Shown here piece after piece: positions 51,001-63,000 of a stretch of 64,000 bases of DNA (positions are counted from its first letter, which is position 1; the number at the start of each line of letters is the position of its first letter). Below the pieces are notes generated by a model. It was given only the letters and a program-made list of their open reading frames with translations, had not been told where the DNA came from and searched no databases. A program made the position numbers and the translations under genes. The DNA comes from Malurus cyaneus samueli (Eukaryota > Chordata > Aves > Passeriformes > Maluridae): positions 52,897,943-52,961,942 of the forward strand of contig CM019216.1 in assembly GCA_009741485.1 (NCBI GenBank), in the 5' to 3' direction.

Positions 51001-54000
51001 AACAGCAATAACATGCACAATTAATTGATACAGACCTCAACCTTCCTCTATAAATTTTGATCTAGTTATTGAGTGACTACTACTGTAGTACAATAAGGTT
51101 GAGCTTATTCATAATTGAGTGTCAAGATAACTACTAACCTTCCCATTCCCTAGGTTCATTTTGACAAGTGCAGTACCTGCTACTTTTTTGAAAGAACTGT
51201 CCGTCTTCTTTACTTGACACGATGCAACACTGAGACCCTCTGCATTGCAAGGTTCCTTTATTTCTCCACAAACTCTGAAGAAGTAGTCATACTCATCTGT
51301 ACTCACTTTTACATCTTTATTGGAAAGTGGCTTCAGGTTATAAACGTGACCATACTTTGGATCTTTCACCTGGCAATCCTTTCCTTTAAAGAGAAGTTAC
51401 GAATTTAAAATACAATTAATGATCTATTAGCCTTGCCAAATACAGTGGGGACAATTAAGGCTTACTGGCACACATAATGCCACAAATTGAGGAGCTACTT
51501 TAGGGCAGTGACACTGAAAAAATATCATAGCTCACCTAAGCAACTCATTTCAGCAAGTCACCAACATGACAAGAACTATGTGTCTAAGCTATAAAAATGG
51601 CACCATTTCTTTTAAAACTGCCACTAAAGCAAAAGCAAAAGTCACGTTGTAGTTAAAAAACTACCTCAGAGTGGTCTCACAAGTTCTTCCTTCAGCTGTG
51701 CTGAAGGTTGAATTATAGAATCACAGAAACTAAGTCCAGAACTTGCTTAATTATGCAGAAAGAGCAGCAAGGTCACAAGATCAAAGCGAAAGGTGTTCTA
51801 GGCGTCAATCTTGTATCTTCTTTTAACAGCCATGAAGTTTGCTGAATTAAGAATATAACCAATCATAGGAAATATTTTCTCCAGCTTACAAATCTACAAA
51901 GGTGTATATAAAAATGTTTAGGAAAATTCTAGTTTCATGAGTCTCATTAGCTGATATACATCAGTGACTTTGCTGTTGATCAGGTCCTCAGTTTTTAAGT
52001 GACCCTTTCATATGATTATATCACAAACTGCAGCACAGTAATTACACGCCTCAGAGCAGTAGCTTGTGAACACTGCTCATGCCACATGAGATCACTGGCA
52101 GTTTCAATAACATCTAGGACCATTGCAATTGATCCTTTACAGAAAGTCCAGATGTTTTGTAAGTTATTATCTAAAGTTCAAAACAAAGCCCGCAAAGACA
52201 GAGAAGATGCCTACACACTCAACCTTCCATCTTTTACAGAAAGATTCACAGGGCAAGAAACCAACATAGCTTCATAAATATTTACTACTTGCACAGAGTT
52301 GTTTGATTCTTTAAAGCTTAAATAACTACAGCTACCTTCTGCTTTGTGAACAGGACATGCAGCCAAGGTCCTCCAAACAAAGACAAATTCACAGTCATTC
52401 TCTTGCTCCAACACTGGTGATCCCTAAGAACAGAGCCATATGAAGAAAGCTTATTAATAATTACTCTGCAAATCTCACAACATACATGCATGTTTTTGTT
52501 TTGGTTTTTTTTTTTTTTTTCCTACAGTTGCACAGTCTAAGATCCCTGCTATCAAGTTTCAGTACTCATATTCAGCAAAGAGCTGCTTTTGGTGGCTCAC
52601 AGGATTCCACGATAGTTCAGTTGTGTTCTACAGGTTCAGTAAAGCAGACAAGACTTAATAAGAGACAGGGGAAAACCCTACATATAAGATCTTACTTTTT
52701 AGAACCAGTCCTCCATTTTAAGAGGAGTAAACACTATTTTGTTACAAGCACTAAAATTCTCATTATTAGCAAATAGAACAGAGAATTACCATTGTTTGAC
52801 CACACTGGAAAATTATACGTGTAGAATAACGCTGATTATCTTTGCATGTGTCACCATTCAAGTACAAAATGCTTAATGACCCATCAGTAGCAGCCTGGGG
52901 GCTTATCTGAATGACTCCAAGATTCTTGCTTGTATCAGCATATTTCACACAAGATCCTACAGCACCACCTACAGGAAAAGAACTGGGTTTTAGTTCAAAG
53001 CTTTGATAGACCTTAAAGCTTAATTAGACCTTTATGTATTGTAAAATAATATAGCAGGGTTGCTTTAAGAGAGCTTTGAAGTAAACTGTTGCAAACTCCT
53101 GAAGCAGAACATGGCAGACACATAAACAGAGACACTGTGTGCCTAAAGCCTGTGAGGAATAGAACAAGTTACTGTCTCTGAAATCTTTCAAACTGCACTA
53201 ATTTATCTGGTTCCACATGTTTGTAAAAGACTACAGTAGAGTTAAATATATTAAACTGGCTTGAAGTGCAATAAGACAGTGCATAAGCTTCTCGTTCTGG
53301 CCTCATTCACTTAGGAGGCTTTAACAACATTGGACTTTCTGTACTAGTTGCAGCTGGGTAGAGTCAATTTTCTTCACAGTGTCTGGTATGGGGCTGTGTT
53401 TTGGACTTGTGCTGAACACAGGATTGATAAGATAAGGATATTTCTGTTATTGCTGAGCGGGCTTACATAGAGCAAAGGCTTTTTCTGCTTCCATACTGCC
53501 ACATGGCAAGGGAAGTTGGGTGTGCATAGAAAGCTGGGACAAGACACAGCTGGGACAGGTGACCCAAACTGACCACAGCGATATTCCAGACCATATGACA
53601 TCACACTCAGTATATAAAGTGAAGGGAAGGAGGAGGAAGGGGGGACATTTAGAGTGATGGCATTTGTCTTCCCAAGTCACCGTTATGCGTGATGGGCCCC
53701 CACTCTCCTGAAGATGGCTGAAGACCTGCCAGCCCATGAGAAGCAGGGAATTAATGCCTTGTTTTGCTTTGCTTGTGTGCACAGCTTATGCTTTCCCCAT
53801 TGAACTGTCTTTATCTGAACACACAAGTTCTCACCTTCACCCTTCCAATTTTCTCCCTAATCCAGCTGGTAGGGAAGTGAGCAAGCAGCTGCATGGGGCT
53901 TGATTGCTGACTGGGGTTAAACTCTGACACTTTCCTATCTTCTTTAAAAAATAATAATAAAATCAAGGATCCTGGCAAGTACTGCCCTCAATGAATTTTC

Positions 54001-57000
54001 CCAAATGCACTCGCATACATCACAGTGCAAGAGTCCTGATAAGCATTAAGACTGCTCTCAGTTTGAAAAGTCTGTTTATTAATACTCCCACCATGTATCA
54101 CCCGTATCTAAGCTATTTCTGTACTTAGGGAAGCAGACAATAAATCCTACTAAAATAGCCAGAGACATAATTCTTACTATAAAGTCTTGCATCAGAAGTC
54201 ACAAGTAAAGAAGCACATGCCACTTAGCTTACCAGGACATCCAGTCACATAGGGCAAGGGCTTGCAGACATTCAAGAAAAATGTTCGCTTTTTTGCTTCC
54301 TTTGAAGTGTCTATAGCAACCCAAGGCTCACCCTCTTTGCTCAAGTCACTTAAGTCATACTCATTGCCAGCAGCATCTGGAAGAAATATAGTACAAGTAG
54401 TAAGCTGAGAGAACTTAATACTTGCAGCAGAATTGCATTTAAAATTATACCAGTTTCAATGATGAATACACAATTCAAAACACTTCTCAGAATCACATCA
54501 GACATCCATTAAGAGCAGGTACTGTTGCCACAAAAACATCACTATGACAAATGCAGAACACAGTTACCTTGACAGTTACTTCCCAAATGTAACTACTCCA
54601 CAATTCATTTTTGCACATGTCAACACTAAATTAACTCATTTGCTTCACAGCTGGGCTGAAGCAGCACAATAAGGATTAAATGTTTTCAAAGTAATTACCA
54701 GCTTTCTTGTGTATACCACAATGTCTTAAACTAGCTTCTTTCCCTGTTTTCGTAAGTTAAGCCTACTTCAAACAACTTACCTCCTCTCCCACCCTGCAAC
54801 TTCTACAAAGATTTTAAGTCTTACAAACGTCTTCACAATAGGTATTCTTAAAGCCCTCTGAGCAGAAGTTTGTTGTTCAGTAAATCTTTCCAAAATTTGT
54901 TGGACAGAGCCCACTCCAGTTCCAGGTACTTACCTGTAACCTGACAATCTACAGGAGCAGGAACACAAGCCAGAGCTGTGTGAAACTCAAAGAAAGTATC
55001 ATGGACATCCAGCACACTGTTTATCTCCTGACGCACAAACTTCAGCTCTCCGGGATATGAATCATTACAAATGAAAGTCACTGTGAATGTGTCTGATGTT
55101 CCTGTAAAACAAACATTTATCTGCCTATGGTTTTGTTTGGAGTATTTGAATTTAAGTTTGAGATAATACTTGACTTGAAAATTTTCTAACAGTTTCTTAT
55201 TACTAACTGTTTCAAGGATAACACTACGCTACTGCTTATGGGGTTTTAGCTGTACATATGCAAGCCTTCCTTACAGAGCTATGAAAAATTTGTCAGCAGC
55301 CACAACTACCTCTACAAATAAGAGACCAAAATGATTTGACACATTTCAAGAACATAATTACTTTCACTGACCTGTGTTCCCTATGTTCTTGGACAGATTT
55401 GAAGAAAGAGAAAATCTATAAAACATCATAAGTGGTACCAGCAGCCTCTAAGTTACATCACACATAACAAAGTTTTGAGTTTGTGGGTTCTGTTTCTTTA
55501 TAAGAAGTTCAGGGTAATCACTGAGGAACAAATAATATTGATACTATCTAAGCAGTATATGAGGAAATGATAGAATTATGTCAGGGAGTTAGTAGTTGTC
55601 ACCAAAATACTTAGTAGCATTATAGAAACATTAGAACCTCCCAAAGCAAAACACACAAGAGCTCAGTCATTTATTTCCTGCTATGTATTATGTGCAAAAG
55701 ATGTCACAACTGAGAAAATAAGAAATATCACCCCAGCAATTTGTACAGAGGACAAAAACACAGAAGTGTCTGAGGTTCCTGAATCCAAAACCCAGTTTTC
55801 CCAAAGTCTTTTGTTGTTAAGGTGTCCTTTTCCTTTCTGTGAAACCCCATTTCAGTACAATTGGAGAGTACGTAATATCCAAATGCTAGATACACATTTT
55901 CATTAATTTCATCTGCAAAAGAGACTTAAATTCATGAGGTAGGTGTACATGAAGTACTAGAGCAGAGCACTAATTAAAAAAATTAAAGTGTATAGGCTTA
56001 CTGAAAACTGACCTTTCAGATATGAAACAACTTTAGAGAGCGTTATTCACAAAACTGAAAGCTTAAAGCTATTACTTATGTAGAAAAAGAGACAGAATTT
56101 ACTTTACTTGTTTTCCCAATTTGACTATCCATTTCTCAAAGCAAAGATCAGTATTTTTCATCTGATAAGGTAAAACCCCTATATAGTATTGAGTCACTTT
56201 ACTAGAGTTTTGCGATCCACATGTATTACTGAAAATAAGGCCATTACCATTCTGCATTACTTTATTTCTTCCTAAAATTCCCATACGAGCCAGCTTTTTT
56301 AAGCAATTAATACCAAGCCAAATAGACTTCAGCACATGAACAAAAGACCGAATGAAGACCATCACACTAAGTTTTCACAATAAAAGCATCCATTTCCAAT
56401 GCATAGTTCCTGAACTTACCTGATTCCACAACAAGAGGACCTCTGAAGGTAAGAGTCAGGAACCCTTCACTGGATAGATAAAGGGTTTTGTCCAATTCCA
56501 CCGGCCTCCTAAGTGTCAGATTTTCTACTTCACACCCAGAAGCCGTTTTGTTATTGATTGTACCACAGTCTGACACGTGTCCACAAATGTTTAGCTAAAA
56601 GTTTTGAAAACAAATAGATGTACATAGCATTAACTATCAGAGAAATAAGGTCCACATAGCCATTTCTACATCAGTAAGACTCCCTTGTTGAGAACTATTT
56701 CAAACAACATGGTTGTCTTGCAATCTGGAAATGAGGGACATTTCAACTATAATACAGTAGTAGTATCCTCAATCTTCAGATTACAAGGTTCACAAATTCT
56801 CTCCACTAGAAGCACATTATGTAGTTCAGCAAGTTTATCCTTGGCCTAAGATACTACTATGGTATTATCTGCGGCAGCCTAGGACTACTGACGCCTGCAG
56901 ATTACATTAAAAATGCTGATATGGACAGATTAAATCCCTGTCTAAAATGAATGAAATTACCTTTCATTCCTTCCCTTGACCACAGTGTTTTCCTGCCAAC

Positions 57001-60000
57001 TCATATTTCCTAAGAGGACTGAGTGAAAGCTCCACTAGATCACTAAGCAAGACAAAAAAATGCAACAGCACCCATAAACAAAAGATTGTAGAGTCAAAAT
57101 CCTTACCAAGAAATTCCTCCCATTGCCAGACACCATATAGCCTTCCTTAGAAGCCAATGGCAGCAGGTCAAACAGAAAGCCAGTGTTTGGATCTCGCATA
57201 GTGCAGGACTGGAAAAAAAATTGCAAGAGAATTATTTTCTCCTTCTGCATTTCTTCTGTTTAGATTTTACCTTTAACTTATTTCCAGAACAGAGGCAGCA
57301 ATTTAGACATGTTCCTAGTCTGCATACAAGAATAGCAGAATACAGCTCTGGCAGTAGCTTCACTCAATTCTTTTGTACATTTACTCCATTCTTTGTGTCC
57401 ACTGGCATCAGCCACATATCAACATACCAAAGTAGAATTTAACAGATAGTATCTATCATATTAGCTGAGAGCAAGGAAATTTTAACTGAGGTTTGTGTTC
57501 ACACTAATGTGTTTATGTTAAGCCCTGTGAAGTAGAAGCAGCTGAGTAGGTTTCACAGAATATTCTGAGTTGGAAAGGATCCACAAGGATGAGTCCAACT
57601 CTTTAATGAATGGCTTATATGGGGATCAAATACAGATCAGCCCCCTCAACCTTGTTGTTATTAGCACCATGCTCCAACCAACTGGGCTAATCTCAAGGTT
57701 AAGCGTGAAAAAAGAAGATCTCATTTGCTGATCTGCACAAAACAAGGAAAACAATATCCTTCCATATAAACTCAGTTTTACTAGCAACATAGGAAGGAAG
57801 GGAATAAAACAGTCAATTACAAGAGCAAACAAACAGTTCTCAAGAGAAAGCACCTGAATACTTTGGTCAGAAGTTTGACATACCAGAAACATTTCAAAAA
57901 AAAAAAGCAGTAAGTATCACAAAACTCCACCATCATCAACTTAAGACTTCACTTTAGTCAGCTTTCTCCAGGAGTCATTTAAACAGAGCAATCAAGAGTG
58001 TTAGAAAAAAATAGTATGTTGAGATAACAAATACAATTTACATTCTCCTTTCTCACCTGAGAAACATCTTTTATTTCCTTGATTGGGCAAGCAGCCTCAG
58101 TTTCCCATAAGAAAGTGGCCACACAATCCAGAATAGCTATAAACCGTGGGCTGCTGCTCTGGAAACAGATTGCAGAGGAAGACCAGAGTAAGTGTAACAG
58201 CTAACACTTTCTCATGTTTGAAACTCCACCTTATGAGAAACTGTCAGGTTCTTCTAAAAGACTTCACTACAAAAGCACACAATTCCCAACCCAATTCCCT
58301 CTCCCCGATTTATTTTCATCATTGAAAATTGTGTCTAGTTAAACCTTACCATGTCACCAAGCACTTGCCAAGAACTGAATCTGACATACAAAGATTCAGA
58401 TTAAATTCAATATTTTATGTATTTATCACATATATAATTATATGTTGTCTCACTCTAAGCATTGAAGAGTTGTGAGGTATAATACTTAGTACGTAAATTC
58501 AAAAAAAGCACAAGTAAAGCAACAGAGGTCTGTTAGGTGAGGTAACAATGTAATAGGAATATTAATTATATACACTTCATGTGTATATAATTATTGTTTT
58601 CACAAAAAAAGCAAAGCAGTTCATAACTGTTCCATGTCACAAATTTTTCACCCCACCTCTTGGGCTAAAGATCATGTGGGTGAGGGGAATAACACCTGCA
58701 AATTCACAAAACCAGGAAGAACAAGTCTAGGCAATCGTAAGTCTAATAATCGTCTCAGTCTAAAACTTTAGTATGTGGAGTTGTATCAACAAAAACTCTA
58801 TAGATTTAAGAATTCTAGAATCAACAATCTACAGAGAATGCAGAACTAAAGATACACTTTACAATATTCCTCTTAAGAGAATCCACAATATTTGCAGTTT
58901 TAAGTCCTCATACATTTTTCATGTTAATTAGACTAGTCTGAAATATTATTGTCCATCAGAGTTGTTTATTTTATCATACACAAGAACTAGATGAAAACTC
59001 TCAGACACATGCTTCTCTAGCATTTAAATCAGCTTTGTTTTTACATCTCTATTTTAAAACCTCAGGAGGTTTCCGTTGCCACAAATACATCTACACATCT
59101 TCACGTGGCTTTGTGTTATAGGATGAGAAACCTACTATGATGAAACAACAAGTGGCCTTACAAGAGTGCCCCTGGAACAGACAAAGTGGATGGTGGTGTT
59201 GTAAGTAGTTTTCTTTCCTTCAGCATTGATGCACACAGACCCATTTGCATAGGTTAGAGAAACGTGTCCGGGTCTTTCAATTACTAGTTCTTTGCTGGCA
59301 ACACCAAGATTACTAATAGAGGTCACTTCAGAATAAGAATCCTAGAAATAAAGAAAAGCATGTCAGCAATTTAAAAAGAAATAGATACACAAAAAAAAAA
59401 ATACCTACTACAATACTCTTGTATACAGGTCATTTTGAGAGTTTTGAAGATAACAGAGGTATGAGATACCTCTACATTTCTCTCCCACTCCGTGTTCCAA
59501 GTTTCACATATTTAACTGACAACCTCCACAAGCAGGTATGGTTTGATTTTTGTTGTTTTTATTTCTAGTACAACGAGGTGCTTGTAGTACCTCAGAACAC
59601 GCATCTGCATCTCTTGGGCTACACAGCTTAGCAATTTAGGGAGATCTATGCCTTCTAAAATAGGTAGAATTTAATTTGTAGAGCTCTTTAAAACACAGTA
59701 TGTGGAAGCCTCCAGGTATTCTCAGCATTGACCTTAGGGATCTGCCATGCTTGGCAAAGGTTAAAAATCACTAGCAGAAACTGAGCACCAGAAAAACAGC
59801 AGGTGCTACTACCAAGGTTTAAAGTCATTGCCACTTGAACATAACTGGTGTTTCCTAGTTTTAAGAAACTACTTTAAGTCAATAGCAGCAACAAACAGAA
59901 GAGTACAACTCCAAAACAGCTGTCCACAGACTTCTGCCATTTTAAATTTTTTTTTTAAAACTTTGCATTTAGGTTGACCCAACTTGCTCACTTTTTATCC

Positions 60001-63000
60001 CAGTATCTTAAGCAATGAAGTAACGAAGCTGTAAAGTGTCTCTTACATGTAAAGTAAGCAGCCTTACACAACAATGACTATTGCAAGCACAGAGAACAAG
60101 TAATAATTTTCTCAAGCGCCATGTGGGCGATGACTGGTTTCAGTCACTCAGACATTCCCTTCAACACTAAGGAGGAAAGGTGCTCTCTCTATTTTGTAGG
60201 ATGAATTAGGATAGCCTGATGAGCCTCTAGGTCAGCTTTCGCTATAGCTCTGAGCAGCAATGAAGTCAGGCCTTGGGCAGTGGGTTGATTCAGCATGTCA
60301 GCTGTTATCACTTCCATGATAAATTGTTATACTTCAGAGCAATACAGAAGTAGAAGCCCACCAACCACCAACAATCTTTTTTTTTAATTTGCTTGGCAAC
60401 ATCTGCCTAATCTACTCCTCAGATAAAAAGCAAGCTCAGGGAGGATGGGGGGCAACAAAGAATCTTTAAACACATTTTTTCCACAGATCAACCTAAAACA
60501 CGCCAGAAGCATGACAAAATATCCAGGAGAACAGCCTGTTCCTAAAGAAATGCCTGTTCATAGCAGTCTCTAATACTCCACCACTCTTCATACAGAAGAG
60601 ATGCAATTTGTCTGCCTCTGCAACACAGGGCAAATAATCATGAGTGTTGAACACGACATTGGAACACTTGCAAAAATTAAAACTTTGGTCTTTAAAGACG
60701 TGGACAGGAGGTCTACCATTCCACTATGGTTATGCAACCATTATGGGCATACAGAATACCCCTTTGTACAAGGAGTCAGAATGCATATGACTGGGCTGTC
60801 AATCTCGTGTATGTTTCCATCTCCCTCATGTGGCAAACCAACTCTGAGCTGGGATGGAAAGGGTACTCACAGAAACAGGCTTGTATTTCATCTGACAGAC
60901 AGATGCTCGCCGGTCACATCCTGGGACAGCAATCAGAGGTCGACAGACATTTATGTAGTACTTCTTGTGCTCATTTGGTCTTGAACTATCCATGGCGTAC
61001 CAGTTTTCACCTCTCTTCTCAGATTTTGCTAATCTGAGAAGGAAGAGAAAATTCTGCTCTAAGAATACGCATTCTTCATAGAGTCTCTCTAGCTTTCTCA
61101 GTCTCAAGAAACAGAGCAACCATAAGGCATTCCAGAATAAATTTTCCCCCTCATTTTTGAGTGCTACAACAAGAAAGAATACTCCTGGGATACAGACCAC
61201 AGCTGAAAAGATGGTAAGTTTTTATAAGCAAAACCATCCCAAAAGTCAATTTACATCCTAGGAGCCAAGACAACATACTAGAGGGATTTCAACATGCTTG
61301 CAGTAAAGACTGTCACAACAGGTGAAGCTTCTGGTGCTGTCTACACCAGAAACCATCTTCAGCCAGTGCCGTCAGCTGTAACACTAAACTAGAATAGCTA
61401 AGTTACAATGCATGTGTTACTTTCCTACCTTGATAAGTCATACTGGTCCATGGTGTTGCGATCAGTCACGACACATTCCAGTGGAATTTCTGGACAAGCA
61501 TGTTCAGTGTACCACCTGAAGTTGTAGGTATAGTCATCTTCTTTCTACAAATGAGCAGAATAGGTCAGAGAGGCTTTCCACACAGATCACTTTGTGACTC
61601 ACTGCTGCTCCTATGTATTTCAAGTTTGCTACATCCCTTTGGTTTCAGGATATACCTTCTCAGACTGATTTGTGTTGGCCAGTCCTGTTATACAGCTTGT
61701 CATTCCTTGTGTCACCAAAAATGCTCTTGCAAAAAAAACCTGCTTTGGTTCTGTTAAACTGCTGTCTGCTGTGTTACTGGACAGTCCTACCATTTGTTAC
61801 TTCTTGGCTAGTTTGTTTTTCTCCCAGCTAGAAATACAAGATGACCAAAAGCACTCACAATTACATGGCCCAGGGACTAGAAGGAAGAGTGAGGTAAGAA
61901 TCTGGATCCAGGTAAACAGCTTACTGTTCACTGGTGAAGGTCAGCTTTATGGCTACAACAAGAGTCAAATATACCAAGAGAAATAACTATTTCTTTTGGT
62001 CTGCTTTATAGATACTGGATATTTCCATAGATAACACTCCGCATGTACTGACCTAGTAGCTATTTCAGTCAGTATTTTAGGATGTTGCTCCTTCCTTTCT
62101 TCATACAGAATTTCTTACCTGATATTCAGGCTGACCTATTCCAGCATCACGGTCACACAGGAAAGTTATAAGAGTAGATCGCCGCGTTTTATTCTCATTG
62201 TTGTATTCTGTACCATTTTTGTAGGTCAACTGAATCAGGCCATCATAATATGAAAGTTTGGAACTGGGCTGTCCAAGACTCCAAGACTGATCCTTACTAG
62301 AATAGAAAAAAATTAATTTTGAGAGTGAACAGAATGCAAAATTAATTCTGTCTCTAAGAGAAGTCTTACAAGAGTAATGACACAAGTTATTTTATACAAG
62401 ATACCATAATAAGATATAGGGTTGATTTGATCTCAGTGCTGGGATAAAAAGAACACTGTTAAAAGAAAACTTAAAAACATGAACAAGCATTCTCCTTTGA
62501 AAAGGACAGGAAGTTACATATTGCTTAGGTATCTAGAAAACTTTAATAAGCCTTTCTCTAAAACAGTGACAAAACTATCAAGTCCTCATTCTCCAAAGCA
62601 GAAGTCAAACTGCAGACACTTTCAAATTGCAGACACCTTCATCTTGGGGTCAAACTGCCCTCTTCCAATTACATGCAGGCAGTGAAGACCTAGCACTACA
62701 CAACAGCTCTCAGCTGGGTATTACTTTTTGTTTACTCACTCTGACTTAACATCAATCAGACCCAGCTTGATCATCTTCCCCTGAAGAACATTTTTAGGAT
62801 CTGCAGCAAACTGTCATTGGCTGGAGAGTAACTCAGAGCCAACTCAAGTACAGCTGTAAATGTTTGCACTGTACCCCACCTCTGACAACAGGCTGACCTG
62901 GAACCTGAAATGCATAGGTATTACCTCAGACATAGTGTGTAGGAGGCAAAAGCAATGATGCTGTCAGAGTAGCAGCACACACTGGGACCATGTCTGCACG

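Noticed and set aside
51714..51760. Small CR1-like scrap (ATAGAATCACAGAAAC)
   Set aside because: Only about 15 bases resemble CR1 and the following sequence does not continue the match.
53340..53929. Complete endogenous retrovirus
   Set aside because: Only one LTR is present and the flanks are IGF2R intron; no viral reading frames or second LTR within reach.
57620..57696. Functional tRNA-Ile gene
   Set aside because: The cloverleaf is broken by mismatches and an insertion before the B box, there is no intact acceptor pairing, and a CR1-like tail follows. It is a SINE.
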